The position numbers and the translations under genes are program-made. A stretch of DNA of 64,000 nucleotides. It comes from Microvirga antarctica. GTDB lineage: Bacteria > Pseudomonadota > Alphaproteobacteria > Rhizobiales > Beijerinckiaceae. The stretch is taken from the NCBI RefSeq assembly GCF_017921815.1, contig NZ_JAGEMM010000001.1, positions 1,426,001 to 1,490,000 of the forward strand, read 5' to 3'. Below, one piece after another: positions 37,727 through 47,840 of this stretch (position 1 is the first letter of the stretch; every line of letters starts with the position of its first letter). The notes under the pieces were generated by a model. That model did not search any database. It worked only from the letters and a program-made list of their open reading frames with translations, and was not told the origin of the DNA.

Positions 37727-37740
37727 CCCCCTCTCCGCCA
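37727..37740. repeat. attR: 14-bp direct repeat
   Basis: This is an exact copy of the tRNA-Ser 3' end (22622-22635) located upstream of the integrase start. It marks the right border of the island. Chromosomal sequence resumes after it. Confidence 0.8.
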
Positions 37741-37931
37741 AAGTCTCAATGACATCAGCATTTTTAAGAGTGCGGCAGACCGGTCATGAGGGAGCGCTGG
37801 CTCACGCGTCACCCTGATCGCCATGAGAGCGGCGAGCGACGCCGTTCGAGTCGGCGGCTCACGATCGCACCCCTATTCACGACACGCCGATGTGGCAGTG
37901 GATTGGCAACGGACGCGTCCGCCCGGATCCC

Positions 37932-40163
37932 TCAGCGCCCTAGGTCGATGGCTTCGAGGGTCACACGTTCCCGGAGGATCCCGGGGCCGGAATCTTCTCC
38001 CGCGCCGAACAGGTAGCTGCCTCCCGCGACGCGGAACCCACCTCGCTCCGTGTCGTAGCGGGCGAGAAGTCGTCGATCGATCCGCATCGAGACGCGGCGG
38101 CTCTCGCCGGGCTCGAGGGCGACGCGGCTGAAGGCTGCAAGGCGTGGGGCGAAACCCTCCGGCCCGGGCAAGGACACATAAACCTGAGGGGTGTCGATTC
38201 CGGGCCGACTTCCCTCGTTCGTCACCGTCAGGGACGCCAGAAGGTCCATTGCCTGTCGCTCAATCGCCAGCTCGGACAGGGCGAACCGTGTATAGGACAG
38301 TCCGTGTCCGAAGCGGAACAGAGGCATTTTGCCCTCTCGGGAAGCCCAGCGGTAGCCGACATCCGAACCCTCGATATCATACGGGATGTTGACGATTCCG
38401 CCTTTGATCTCCAGGCCGGGGCTGGCAGCCAGCATCGTCGGGTCGCTCTGGATCGGGCGCGGCAAATCTCCCTCGTCGGACGGGAAGGTGATCGGCAGGC
38501 GGCCAGACGGATTCACACGACCGAACAGCACCCCGGCAATCGCCTCACCGCCGGCAATCCCCGGGTACCAGGCTGCGAGGACGGCCGGGACCCTGGCGAG
38601 CCAAGGCATCGTGACGGGCCCGCCGGTCTCCAGCACCACGATTGTCCTGGGATTGGCGGCGGCGACGGCCTCGATGAGCGCATCCTGGTGATCGGGCAGC
38701 GCAAGGCCGGTGGCGTCGAGCACCTCCGTTCGCCATTCCTCGGCAAACACGATGACCGCCTCGGCATCCCGCGCGCCAGCGGCGGCGGCAGCCAGGTCAG
38801 TGCCGTCCAGATACGTCACGATGCCGGCGGATTCAGACTGAATCGCGGCCAGTGGCGATGACGGATGATAGGCTTTCTCAATATCGAAGCCCACACGGCT
38901 CGTGCCTGTCATCTTGAGACTTCCGGGGGGCGTCACCGACGAAGAACCGCCGCCGGAGAGAACGCCGATATCCGCATGGGCACCGATGATGAGAATGCGG
39001 CCCGCGCCGGGTTTCAAAGGGAGCATGTCGTCCGAATTCTTGAGGAGAACGATGCCATTTTCAGCAACCTTGCGCGCGACGAGCCGGTGGGCCTCAGCAT
39101 CGACCTCCGCTTTTTGCGGGGCCTCCCCGGCATCGATTGCCCCGACGGCGAACATGCTGCGCAGGATCCGCCGCACCATGTCGTCGATGCGCGCTTGCGG
39201 CACACGGTCCGCGGCCACGGCCTCCTGCAGGGGGCGCCCAAAGAAGGGGGCGGCGTCGAGCATCCCGCCGGACTGAACATCGAGCCCTGCCAAAGCTGCC
39301 CTCTCGGTGGAATGGGTGCCGCCCCAATCGGACATGACCCAGCCGGCATATCCCCAATCCCGCTTGAGGACGCGATCGATAAGGAAGTCACTCTCGGAGG
39401 TGTAAACTCCATTGAGAAGGTTGTAGCCGGTCATGACGGAGCCGGGCTGGCCGGTTTCGATTGCAATCTGGAACGCGAGCAGGTCCGATTCCCGTAAGGC
39501 AGCTTCACTCATGTCGGAGCTTGCCATGACGCGCCCATTCTCCTGGGCGTTGACCGCGAAGTGCTTGACGGTGGAGACGACCCCCTCAGACTGGATGCCC
39601 GCCACCATCTGGCCCGCGATGAGACCGGTGACCAACGGGTCCTCGGACACGTATTCGAAGCTTCTTCCCCCGCGGGGCTCCCTGATGAGATTTGCGCCGC
39701 CTGCCAGCTGCACATTGAAACCGCGCGCCCGTGCCTCGCGGCCGATCACCGCGCCGGCCTGGTGGGCGAGGGTCGGATCGAAGGTTGCGCCCAGCAGGAG
39801 CGTGGACGGGAGCGCCGTCGTCCGATCGCCCGGACGGACATCGCCGCGATTGGTGACGCCGAGACCGGCGTCAGTTTCAGTCCGCGCGGGAATGCCGAGG
39901 CGCGGAATCGCCTGGTAATGGGCCGCAGCACCGGGGACCGAGATCGCCTGCGGCGCACCGGGGACCGGCAGAAGTTGCGAAATCCACGCGAACTTCTCAT
40001 CGGCTGTCATCTGCCGCACGACCATCTCAGCACGAACATCCGGTGAGAGGTCGCGGTTCTGCCAAGCGTGATCGGGGCGACCTGGTTCAGCCACGAGGGG
40101 CTGGGCGAGAAGAAGGCAGATGCCCACCCCCCCAAGGACAGCTTCAGTTGTGGTCCGCCCCAT
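37932..40163 (-). CDS. Glycoside hydrolase family 3 beta-glucosidase
   Basis: This 743-residue exported enzyme hydrolyses beta-linked glucosides or xylosides. It has a signal peptide (GGVGICLLLAQPLVA) and the GH3 N-terminal barrel, with an RLGIPARTETDAGLGV start segment, VKHFAVNAQ and the nucleophile Asp in GWVMSDWGGTHSTERA. The C-terminal alpha/beta sandwich (ILIIGAHADIGVLSGGGSS) and a fibronectin-like end follow. GAGGAGG stands 6 bases before the chosen ATG at 40163, so I reject the start 51 bases upstream. It is the first chromosomal gene after the island and does not look linked to it. Confidence 0.92.
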   Translation of the reverse strand: MGRTTTEAVLGGVGICLLLAQPLVAEPGRPDHAWQNRDLSPDVRAEMVVRQMTADEKFAWISQLLPVPGAPQAISVPGAAAHYQAIPRLGIPARTETDAGLGVTNRGDVRPGDRTTALPSTLLLGATFDPTLAHQAGAVIGREARARGFNVQLAGGANLIREPRGGRSFEYVSEDPLVTGLIAGQMVAGIQSEGVVSTVKHFAVNAQENGRVMASSDMSEAALRESDLLAFQIAIETGQPGSVMTGYNLLNGVYTSESDFLIDRVLKRDWGYAGWVMSDWGGTHSTERAALAGLDVQSGGMLDAAPFFGRPLQEAVAADRVPQARIDDMVRRILRSMFAVGAIDAGEAPQKAEVDAEAHRLVARKVAENGIVLLKNSDDMLPLKPGAGRILIIGAHADIGVLSGGGSSSVTPPGSLKMTGTSRVGFDIEKAYHPSSPLAAIQSESAGIVTYLDGTDLAAAAAGARDAEAVIVFAEEWRTEVLDATGLALPDHQDALIEAVAAANPRTIVVLETGGPVTMPWLARVPAVLAAWYPGIAGGEAIAGVLFGRVNPSGRLPITFPSDEGDLPRPIQSDPTMLAASPGLEIKGGIVNIPYDIEGSDVGYRWASREGKMPLFRFGHGLSYTRFALSELAIERQAMDLLASLTVTNEGSRPGIDTPQVYVSLPGPEGFAPRLAAFSRVALEPGESRRVSMRIDRRLLARYDTERGGFRVAGGSYLFGAGEDSGPGILRERVTLEAIDLGR

Positions 40164-40267
40164 GAGGTGCCTCCTCGCGTGTCCAGACAAGCACGCTTTA
40201 CCCGAGCGCTCCAAGAGAAGTTCTCGCAGGGCAAATCATGGTGCGTATTGAAACCGAGAGCGCTGTT

Positions 40268-40765
40268 TCAGGGCTTCTTGTGAATAGAGTCGACCCAGTA
40301 GACCTCTTCCGGCTGCTCCACAGGTTCGACATCCGTGATGTTCACGACGACGGCCTCGTTGTCGGAACGCACCAGAACGCATTCCAGCGGCTCGTCGGGG
40401 CTCGCATTGATCTCCTGATGCGGCACGAAGGGAGGGACATAGATGAAGTCGCCTGGCCCAGCCTCGGCGACATATTCGAGGTGATCGCCCCAGCGCATCC
40501 GTGCCTTGCCCCGCACCACATAGATGACGCTCTCAAGCTCACCATGGTGATGGACCCCTGTTTTGGCATTGGCCTCGATGGACACCGTCCCTGCCCAGAT
40601 CTTCTGAGCGCCCACGCGCGCATGATTGATGGCTGCCTGGCGGAACATTCCCGGCGTCTGGGGGGTATTGGAGTCCAGCCGATCTCCCTTGACGACCCGC
40701 ACACCGTCGTTCTTCCAGCGTTCCTCGGCGGGGTCGTGGCTGTGATCATGGTCGTTTTGGCTCAT
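40268..40765 (-). CDS. Cupin-domain protein
   Basis: This 165-residue cytoplasmic protein has a single cupin barrel. Metal-binding histidines lie in KTGVHHHGELESVIYV, and the second motif is PGDFIYVPPFVPHQEIN. The His/Asp-rich N-terminus (MSQNDHDHSHD) may also bind metal. Cupins of this size are often small-molecule isomerases, dioxygenases or regulators; the substrate is unknown. It lies 100 bases upstream of the GH3 gene in the same direction and may be cotranscribed. Confidence 0.85.
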   Translation of the reverse strand: MSQNDHDHSHDPAEERWKNDGVRVVKGDRLDSNTPQTPGMFRQAAINHARVGAQKIWAGTVSIEANAKTGVHHHGELESVIYVVRGKARMRWGDHLEYVAEAGPGDFIYVPPFVPHQEINASPDEPLECVLVRSDNEAVVVNITDVEPVEQPEEVYWVDSIHKKP

Positions 40766-40969
40766 GGGGCTCTCAATCCGGATGGTTCTGAGCGAAAGAT
40801 GCCATCAGCGTGCCGATTGGTACATCCTTGATTAGGCTGCTCGGGGAGCCATGATAACGCCTTGATGCACCAGACCCCGCCTCAGACTTGTTGAGGCGAG
40901 TTGACGAATGTTATCAAAGAACGCCCCACCCGGTCGAAGAATGGCCGGGGGCTTAACATTTCGAACATG

Positions 40970-40991
40970 GGGCTCGAACCATTTCGAGCCC
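40970..40991. promoter_or_regulatory. 9-bp inverted repeat upstream of the paoABC-like operon
   Basis: GGGCTCGAA and TTCGAGCCC are separated by 4 bases, about 70 bases before the first gene. The position suits an operator. The cognate regulator is not visible nearby. Confidence 0.45.
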
Positions 40992-41060
40992 GGCGCTTTG
41001 TGGGAGAGGCGGACAAGATCCGATCGCTGCGTCAGCGCGGTCCGGACCAGTCGGCAGTTG

Positions 41061-41720
41061 ATGGGTGACCAGAATGGGACAGAGACGATGCAACGGGGAA
41101 CGGAGATCGCGCTATCCCGACGTGTTCTTTTGGTGGGAACGGGTGCGTCCATGGCCGTAACAGCAGCCCCGCCGGCGCGCGCACAGGCTTCTGCTCCGGT
41201 CGAGCCCGCCCGAAGCAACGTCGCCATCACAGTGAACGGCAATCGGCACGACCTCGAGCTCGATACGCGAACGACCCTGCTCGACGCGTTGCGCGAGCAC
41301 CTGCATCTGACCGGCACCAAGAAAGGGTGCGACCACGGCCAGTGTGGTGCCTGCACGGTGATTGTGGAGGGTCGACGCATTAACTCGTGCCTGACACTCG
41401 CGGTCATGCATCAGGGCGATTCGGTCCTGACCATTGAGGGTCTCGGGACGCCCGGCAACCTTCACCCGTTGCAGGCCGCCTTTATCGAGCATGATGGCTA
41501 TCAGTGCGGCTATTGCACCCCAGGACAGATCTGTTCGGCGGTGGCGGTGCTGGACGAGATCAAGGCGGGCATTCCCAGCCATGTGAGCACTGAGTTGACG
41601 GCTCAGCCGGAAGCCACGCCTGCTGAAATCCGCGAACGCATGAGCGGCAATATCTGCCGCTGCGGCGCTTATGCCAATATCGTCGAGGCGATCACCGAAA
41701 TCGGCGGGAGCAAAGCATGA
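41061..41720 (+). CDS. paoA: Aldehyde oxidoreductase 2Fe-2S subunit (PaoA-like)
   Basis: This roughly 219-residue iron-sulfur subunit of a xanthine-dehydrogenase-family enzyme passes electrons from the molybdenum site to FAD. It has a twin-arginine-type leader ([12 protein letters not shown] with an ARAQA end), which fits periplasmic PaoABC. Cluster ligands lie in [23 protein letters not shown] and GNICRCGAY. The start at 41061 is chosen for the leader; ATG 41088 is an alternative. The stop overlaps the next gene as ATGA. Confidence 0.92.
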   Translation: MGDQNGTETMQRGTEIALSRRVLLVGTGASMAVTAAPPARAQASAPVEPARSNVAITVNGNRHDLELDTRTTLLDALREHLHLTGTKKGCDHGQCGACTVIVEGRRINSCLTLAVMHQGDSVLTIEGLGTPGNLHPLQAAFIEHDGYQCGYCTPGQICSAVAVLDEIKAGIPSHVSTELTAQPEATPAEIRERMSGNICRCGAYANIVEAITEIGGSKA

Positions 41721-42673
41721 AGGCGTTTACCTACGAGCGCGCCGTCTCTCCAGCAGCCGCAGCACAAGCGGCAGCCCATCTGCCCGGCTCAAAGTTCATC
41801 GCTGGCGGCACCAATCTGCTCGATCTGATGAAGCTGCAGATCGAGACGCCCACGCATCTCATCGACGTGAACGGGTTGGCGCTCGATCGCATCGAGGCCA
41901 CACCGGAGGGCGGATTGCGCATCGGCGCGCTGGTGCGCAACACGGATCTAGCGGCTGATGCGCGGGTGCGCCGCGATTACGGACTGCTGTCGCGGGCGCT
42001 CCTGTCCGGCGCCTCGGGCCAGCTTCGAAACAAGGCCACCACAGCAGGCAATCTTCTCCAGCGCGCGCGCTGCCCCTATTTCTACGACACGGACCAGCTC
42101 TGCAACAAGCGGCATCCCGGCAGCGGCTGCGCGGCCCTCGGTGGGTTCAGTCGACAGCATGCGGTGGTGGGCGTCAGCGATTCCTGCATCGCAAGCCACC
42201 CTAGCGATATGGCTGTGGCGATGCGCGCCCTCGACGCAATCGTCGAGACCGTCCTGCCAGATGGCTCGACGCGAAGCATTCCAATCGCAGAGCTTCACCG
42301 CCTGCCCGGCGACACGCCGCATATCGAAACGACACTCGGAGCGGGTGAACTGATCGTTGCGGTCACGCTTCCCAAGCCCATAGGCGGCAAGCACATTTAT
42401 CGCAAGGTTCGCGACCGGGCGTCGTATGCCTTTGCGCTCGTCTCGGTCGCCGTGATCGTACAAGCTGACGGCTCAGGCCGCGTTGCCGTGGGCGGCGTGG
42501 CGCCGAAGCCATGGCGGGTGGAAGCTGCGGAAGCCAGGCTGCCCGAAGGCGCCAAGGCTGTAACCGATGAGTTGCTCGCCGGCGCAGCGCCGACGCGCGA
42601 AAATGCATACAAGCTCACGCTGGTCGAGAGAACACTCCGAGCGGTGCTGGCTGAGGCAGGGAGCCAGCCATGA
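41717..42673 (+). CDS. paoB: Aldehyde oxidoreductase FAD subunit (PaoB-like)
   Basis: This 318-residue FAD-binding subunit has the [14 protein letters not shown] flavin loop, ATTAGNLLQ, and a C-terminal CO_dehydrogenase-flavoprotein domain. [17 protein letters not shown] followed by [10 protein letters not shown] is the extra 4Fe-4S-binding insertion of E. coli PaoB, which argues for a PaoABC-type enzyme over generic xanthine dehydrogenase. It overlaps both neighbours by four bases, so the three subunits are made in step. Confidence 0.93.
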   Translation: MKAFTYERAVSPAAAAQAAAHLPGSKFIAGGTNLLDLMKLQIETPTHLIDVNGLALDRIEATPEGGLRIGALVRNTDLAADARVRRDYGLLSRALLSGASGQLRNKATTAGNLLQRARCPYFYDTDQLCNKRHPGSGCAALGGFSRQHAVVGVSDSCIASHPSDMAVAMRALDAIVETVLPDGSTRSIPIAELHRLPGDTPHIETTLGAGELIVAVTLPKPIGGKHIYRKVRDRASYAFALVSVAVIVQADGSGRVAVGGVAPKPWRVEAAEARLPEGAKAVTDELLAGAAPTRENAYKLTLVERTLRAVLAEAGSQP

Positions 42674-44850
42674 AGTTTGATTCACCCGCCACAACAAACC
42701 CCATCGACCAGTTGAAGATCGTCGGCAAGCCCACAAACCGCATCGATGGTCCGGCTAAGACAACCGGCACTGCCACCTACGCCTACGAGTGGAAGCACCC
42801 TGATCTGAAGCCCGCCTATGGGCACGTGGTGGGTGCCGGCATCGCGAAAGGACGGATCGCGTCCATCGATCTGGGTGACGCCCAAGCCTACCCGGGGGTG
42901 CTCGCTATCGTCACCGCCGAGAACGCGGGCAAGCTCGGTAAGAGCAAGCGAAATACAGCAAAGCTGCTCGGTGGCCCCGAGATCGACCATTATCACCAAG
43001 CAATCGCAGTCGTCATCGCCGAGACTTTCGAGCAGGCAAGGGCCGCTGCTCAGCTGGTCCGGGTGGAATACATTCGGGCCGAGGGGTCATTCGACCTTGC
43101 CCGCAGCAGGGATTCCGCACCGGATGTACAGAACGCGGCGACCGGTGACTTTCTGGCTGCATTCTCCGATGCGCCGATCCAACTCGACGAGACCTACACG
43201 ACCCCTGATCATTCTCATGCGATGATGGAGCCGCACGCTTCGCTCGCGGCCTGGGACGGAGATAAATTGGTCGTTTGGACATCGAACCAGATGATCGACT
43301 GGGGAAGAACGGACCTCGCCGCAACGCTTGGAATCAAGAAGGACAAAATCCAGTTCATTTCGCCCTATATCGGCGGCGGTTTCGGCGGAAAACTCTTTCT
43401 TCGCGCGGATGTGGTGCTGGCCGCGCTTGCTGCTCGCGCCGCCAAGCGACCAGTCAAGGTGGCGCTCACGCGACCCTTCATCTTCAACAACACCACTCAT
43501 CGTCCTGCCACGATCCAGCGCATCCGTATCGGGGCCGGAAAAGACGGCAAGATCACCGCCATCGGCCATGAAACTTGGTCGGGCGATCTGCCGGATGGCG
43601 GCCCCGAGACCGCAGCAGAGCAGTCGCGGCTGCTCTATGCCGGGGCAAACCGCATGATGGCGACCCGGCTTGCTCTTCTCGATCTTCCAGAAGGTAACGC
43701 AATGCGTGCGCCTGGAGAGGCCCCCGGCCTCATGGCGCTCGAGATCGCCATCGACGAAATGGCGGAGAAACTGGAGATCGATCCGATCGAGTTTCGCATT
43801 CTCAACGACATCCAGGTGGATCCGGAAAAGCCGACGCGACAGTTCTCACAACGCCAGCTTGTTGCGTGCTTGCGGCAAGGCGCAGAGCGCTTTGCGTGGA
43901 ACAAGCGAAATCCCAGGGCTGGACAGATTCGGGACGGCGAGTGGTTGGTGGGCATGGGCGTTGCTGCGGCGTTCCGGAACAATATTCCGATGAAGTCGGC
44001 AGCTCGTGTGCGTGTCGACAACCGCGGGATCGTCACCGTCGAGACTGACATGACGGACATCGGGACGGGCAGCTACACAATCATTGCGCAGACGGCAGCG
44101 GAGATGATGGGTGTCGGGCTGGACATGGTGACAGTCAGCCTTGGCGATTCGGCTTTTCCGGTCGCGGCCGGTTCCGGGGGGCAATGGGGCGCCAACAGTT
44201 CGACGGCAGGCGTTTACGCCGCATGCGTCAAGCTGCGTGAGGCGCTGTCGCACAAGATGGAGTTCGATCCGTCGGATGCGGTCTTTGCCGATGGAACGAT
44301 CAGTGCGGGCAACCGGCGATTCACCCTCGCAGAGGCAGCCGGCGAGACGGGTGTCGTCGCCGAGGACATCATGGAATATGGGGACCTCGCCAAACGCTAT
44401 CAGCAATCCACTTTTGGGGCGCATTTCGTGGAAGTGGGCGTCGACACCGCGACAGCCGAGATCCGCATCCGGCGCATGTTGGCCGTCTGCGCTGCAGGAC
44501 GAATCCTAAACCCTAAGACAGCCCGCAGCCAGGTCATCGGCGCGATGACCATGGGCGCGGGAGCGGCGCTGATGGAGGAGCTTGTTGTCGACAAGCGTGT
44601 GGGGTTCTTCGTCAATCACGATTTGGCCGGGTATGAGGTTCCCGTTCACGCGGATATTCCACACCAGGACGTCATCTTCCTCGATGAGACGGACCCAACC
44701 TCGTCACCCATGAAGGCCAAGGGAGTTGGCGAGCTCGGCATTTGCGGGGTCGGAGCAGCCATTGCCAATGCGATCTATAACGCCACTGGCGTGCGCGTGC
44801 GCGACTATCCCATCACCCTCGACAAGCTCCTCGATCAGATGCCGGCGTAG
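42670..44850 (+). CDS. paoC: Aldehyde oxidoreductase molybdenum subunit (PaoC-like)
   Basis: This 726-residue catalytic subunit binds molybdopterin cytosine dinucleotide and oxidises aldehydes to acids. Visible are the [18 protein letters not shown] cofactor loop, [24 protein letters not shown], and the catalytic Glu688 in [12 protein letters not shown], which corresponds to Glu692 of E. coli PaoC. There is no signal peptide; the complex would ride on the PaoA Tat leader. The insertion chaperone PaoD is not found in the window, so it must be elsewhere. Such enzymes detoxify aromatic aldehydes. Confidence 0.93.
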   Translation: MKFDSPATTNPIDQLKIVGKPTNRIDGPAKTTGTATYAYEWKHPDLKPAYGHVVGAGIAKGRIASIDLGDAQAYPGVLAIVTAENAGKLGKSKRNTAKLLGGPEIDHYHQAIAVVIAETFEQARAAAQLVRVEYIRAEGSFDLARSRDSAPDVQNAATGDFLAAFSDAPIQLDETYTTPDHSHAMMEPHASLAAWDGDKLVVWTSNQMIDWGRTDLAATLGIKKDKIQFISPYIGGGFGGKLFLRADVVLAALAARAAKRPVKVALTRPFIFNNTTHRPATIQRIRIGAGKDGKITAIGHETWSGDLPDGGPETAAEQSRLLYAGANRMMATRLALLDLPEGNAMRAPGEAPGLMALEIAIDEMAEKLEIDPIEFRILNDIQVDPEKPTRQFSQRQLVACLRQGAERFAWNKRNPRAGQIRDGEWLVGMGVAAAFRNNIPMKSAARVRVDNRGIVTVETDMTDIGTGSYTIIAQTAAEMMGVGLDMVTVSLGDSAFPVAAGSGGQWGANSSTAGVYAACVKLREALSHKMEFDPSDAVFADGTISAGNRRFTLAEAAGETGVVAEDIMEYGDLAKRYQQSTFGAHFVEVGVDTATAEIRIRRMLAVCAAGRILNPKTARSQVIGAMTMGAGAALMEELVVDKRVGFFVNHDLAGYEVPVHADIPHQDVIFLDETDPTSSPMKAKGVGELGICGVGAAIANAIYNATGVRVRDYPITLDKLLDQMPA

Positions 44851-44931
44851 GGATCGGGGATCCAAGGGAAGCCATTGACCCTGGCGACACTGAGTGCGGC
44901 GGTTCCATCAAGGCAGGCCATTCGGAGTGCC

Positions 44932-46026
44932 TTAGAATACTCTGTGCACCCAACCGTGGCCGTCGGCTGCGCGACTCCTTTGGATATCCACCAGAGCAGT
45001 GCGGAGTTCTTCGGTCTGCAAACCGGATCTGCCGTTTCCGATGGTGAAATCCCCCTCGTGCGACCGGACGGTTCCGATAGGCGTGAGAACCGCAGCTGTT
45101 CCGCAGGCGAAGGCCTCCCGAAGGCGGCCGCTGGCCGCATCGGCACGCCATTGATCCAACGAATACGGCTCCTCGCGAACGGTGATCCCCCGGTCCGCCG
45201 CAAGGGTGATGAGGGAGGCGCGCGTGATGCCGGGCAGGATGGTGCCGCCCAGGGGTGGGGTGACCATGGAGCCATCGTCGAGAATGAAGAAGACGTTCAT
45301 GCCGCCCAGCTCTTCGACCCATTTTCTCTCAACGGCGTCGAGAAAGACCACCTGATCGCAGCCGTGACGGCTGGCTTCCGCCTGGGCCAGCAGGCTGGCA
45401 GCATAGTTGCCGCCGCATTTTGCAGCGCCCGTGCCGCCGGGCGCCGCGCGGGTGTAATCCTGGGAGACCCAGACGGAGACTGCATCCGCTGTCGTCTTGA
45501 AATAAGCGCCGACCGACGACGCGATGACGATGTAGAGATATTCCGACGAAGGTTTGACGCCCAGGAAGGGCTCGCTCGCGAACATGAACGGACGCAGATA
45601 GAGACTGCCGTCGCCATCCGGGATCCACGCGCGATCGACCTTGATCAGCTCATCCAGCGATGCGAGGAAAAGGGATTCCGGGAGGGCGGGCATCGCAAGA
45701 CGGCGCGCCGACTCCTGGAAGCGCCGGGCATTTTCTTCAGGCCTGAAAAGGGTCGCTCCGCCATCCGCCGTTCGGTAAGCCTTCAGGCCCTCAAAAATTT
45801 CCTGCGCGTAGTGGAGAACGGCAGCCGCTGGGTCCAGGGGGATGGGAGCACGCGGTTCCACCTTTGCGTCGTGCCACCCCTGCCCGTCCGTATAGCGGAT
45901 GGTCACCATGTGATCCGTGAAAACCCGCCCAAACCCAGGGTTGACGAGCAACGCTGCGCGATGCTCCGGCGAGACCGGGCTGGGATGCGGCTGGTGTGTG
46001 AACGGAAGCGGCAGGGGCTGGGACAT
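44932..46026 (-). CDS. ilvE: Branched-chain amino acid aminotransferase
   Basis: This 364-residue PLP enzyme converts branched-chain 2-oxoacids and amino acids. It has the BCAT-II layout: VLHYAQEIFEGLKAYR, LYLRPFMFASEPFLGV, the lysine Schiff-base region GTGAAKCGGNYAAS, WVEELGGMNVFF and LPGITRASLI. The C-terminal ACGTAAVLTPIG segment is typical. The ATG at 46026 is supported by the family length. It converges with paoC, with an 81-base gap. Confidence 0.95.
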   Translation of the reverse strand: MSQPLPLPFTHQPHPSPVSPEHRAALLVNPGFGRVFTDHMVTIRYTDGQGWHDAKVEPRAPIPLDPAAAVLHYAQEIFEGLKAYRTADGGATLFRPEENARRFQESARRLAMPALPESLFLASLDELIKVDRAWIPDGDGSLYLRPFMFASEPFLGVKPSSEYLYIVIASSVGAYFKTTADAVSVWVSQDYTRAAPGGTGAAKCGGNYAASLLAQAEASRHGCDQVVFLDAVERKWVEELGGMNVFFILDDGSMVTPPLGGTILPGITRASLITLAADRGITVREEPYSLDQWRADAASGRLREAFACGTAAVLTPIGTVRSHEGDFTIGNGRSGLQTEELRTALVDIQRSRAADGHGWVHRVF

Positions 46027-46312
46027 GGTCTCTCGGCGAGGTTCTGATAGCGGCAGGCAGGTGACGCCCGCGGATGGGGTGACGATGGCTCTCGCCCGCT
46101 TGCCGGGTCGCCGTCAAGAGCTAGCATAGCGCTCCAGAAGACGATTCCAGGTCAGCCGGCGCTCTTGCGGGCACCAAATCCAGCAACTCTCCAGTCTATC
46201 GTGGCTCGGTGAAGCAGGAGGCTGGACCTTATGAACTTTGGGCTTCCCTATCAAGGTCCCGGGGGCCGACGGGCCCTCAGCCCGGCCTGTTCAACAAAAC
46301 AGATCCCGTCCT

Positions 46313-47770
46313 TCACGGCGATCCGCCGAAGGCGCTTCCGCCTCCACAGGCGCAAGAGGTGAACGATGCGACGTCAAGATTGACGATCGCGCAGAGATCT
46401 GCCCACACGCCTGCGGAATGAGCTTGGGGTTTTTCGGACCGCCCGACCAGACGAAGGGCCGCATCCCGCCGCTCGGCGGCGGCTTTGGGGGTCGCCATAG
46501 TCTCCATCACGTCACCGAGGGAAGACGGTGCGTATGCGGCCTTGTCAAAGGCGCGGGTGAACACGTATTCCTGCCGCCACGTGGGAGCCGCGCCATTTTG
46601 CAGGCGATCGAAATCGGCAGTCTGCCAGGTTGAAAGATTGGTGGCCTCGCCGCTGTCGCGATCGTAGTCGATCATGTGAAACCCGGGATTGTTTCCGAAA
46701 ATCGGGCTGATCGCCGGCGCAATCTTGTCAATCAAAACAGGCTTTCCTGCATCCATCACGAGGCGATAGCTGTCTCGGTGCGTGTGACCGGAATAGCTTG
46801 CCCGTATGGTCCCGGCGAAGACTCGCATGAGCGTCGAAAATTGCGACGCGAAAGGCTCCTTCAGAAATCCCGTCACACGCGCAGGGCATGAATCACCGGG
46901 ATCGTGGCTCGAATCATACGAGTCGATGCCGACGGGAATGTGATGAAGGAGCCAGACCCGACCGCCCCTCGCGCGCTGTTCAACGAGGTGGCGCTCCAGC
47001 CAGTTCATCATGGCGCCGGCGGCCTCGAGGCCATTTTCGCCACAGGCATTGCGATAGTCCGCTGACCAGACCACATCGTTGAGGACAACGATGGTCGTGT
47101 TCGGCAGGGTCGGGTGACGCATGCTGTAGTAGCCGGCCGCGCGATAGGTCTGCTCGAAATCCTTGGCAACAAGATGCGCGCCCGCCAGCTCGCGCACGAT
47201 GTCCAACGTGGCGGCGAGAAAAGCGCCTCCCGGTTCGATCCTGTAATCCCCGCAATCGGAATCGTTGTTTCCCAGCGCCACGACAACCGGACGCCCCGGC
47301 ACAGCCGCCTGGAGCGATGTCCCGACATACGAAACCGTCTTGAGCGTGAGGGCCCTTATGTTCTCCGACGCGGGTGACGCCCCCACGGCCTTCGCGGCCA
47401 ATTCCTCGAACTCATGGGCAAGAAAATCGCCCGGCACCAGGAGGAAATCGGCGTCTGCGGCCGCTCGTGACAATGCAGCCATGGCCGATTCGAGGAGCGC
47501 CGCGTTCGTGTCCTCGCCTCGGCGAGACAGAACCGAAATGCCAGGAGAGCCCAAGATGGCGCGCCACTTCTCAGGTTCGGAATTCGCCAGTGCCTTGGCC
47601 AGGGTTGGGGTGGCGAAGGGATTGAAATGAATATCCGAGACGACCGCAAACCGTCGGATCTCCGCTGCCGAGGCAGATCGGGGAGCTGTCAAGCCAAAGC
47701 CGATCAGGGCGGAAAGCAGCAGCGCGCCGATGGTGGGGGAGATCTGAGGCATGGAGATCCTGTACGGCAT
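46313..47770 (-). CDS. Exported metallophosphoesterase (acid sphingomyelinase-like)
   Basis: This roughly 485-residue calcineurin-fold phosphoesterase has a signal peptide (about residues 8-35, ending ASAA) and metal motifs FAVVSDIHFNP, LVPGDFLAHEF, ALGNNDSDCG, LLHHIPVG and SGHTHRDS. The spacing matches acid-sphingomyelinase-like phosphodiesterases, which cut phospholipid head groups or related phosphodiesters outside the cytoplasm. Six or more cysteines could form disulfides. It is the last gene of the leftward envelope operon, 70 bases after the ABC membrane-domain gene. A downstream methionine is an alternative start. Confidence 0.85.
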   Translation of the reverse strand: MPYRISMPQISPTIGALLLSALIGFGLTAPRSASAAEIRRFAVVSDIHFNPFATPTLAKALANSEPEKWRAILGSPGISVLSRRGEDTNAALLESAMAALSRAAADADFLLVPGDFLAHEFEELAAKAVGASPASENIRALTLKTVSYVGTSLQAAVPGRPVVVALGNNDSDCGDYRIEPGGAFLAATLDIVRELAGAHLVAKDFEQTYRAAGYYSMRHPTLPNTTIVVLNDVVWSADYRNACGENGLEAAGAMMNWLERHLVEQRARGGRVWLLHHIPVGIDSYDSSHDPGDSCPARVTGFLKEPFASQFSTLMRVFAGTIRASYSGHTHRDSYRLVMDAGKPVLIDKIAPAISPIFGNNPGFHMIDYDRDSGEATNLSTWQTADFDRLQNGAAPTWRQEYVFTRAFDKAAYAPSSLGDVMETMATPKAAAERRDAALRLVGRSEKPQAHSAGVWADLCAIVNLDVASFTSCACGGGSAFGGSP

Positions 47771-47840
47771 TGTCTCACCCAGCCCAAGCCCGTCCTAACG
47801 CTGATTGCTTGCCCCTGACGCCAGATCGTTAGTGACGGGC

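Larger units (their letters stand above)
22622..37740. mobile_element. 15-kb genomic island in tRNA-Ser(CGA), rich in defence-type genes
   Basis: The island runs from the 3' end of tRNA-Ser to a second copy of the same 14 bases beyond a tyrosine integrase. The DNA within is clearly more AT-rich than the flanks. It carries restriction, HEPN, abortive-infection-like, resolvase, HUH-like and AlpA-like genes, while housekeeping genes lie outside on both sides. The integrase sits at the end away from the tRNA and is transcribed towards it. No conjugation genes are present, so it would need help to move between cells. Confidence 0.85.
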
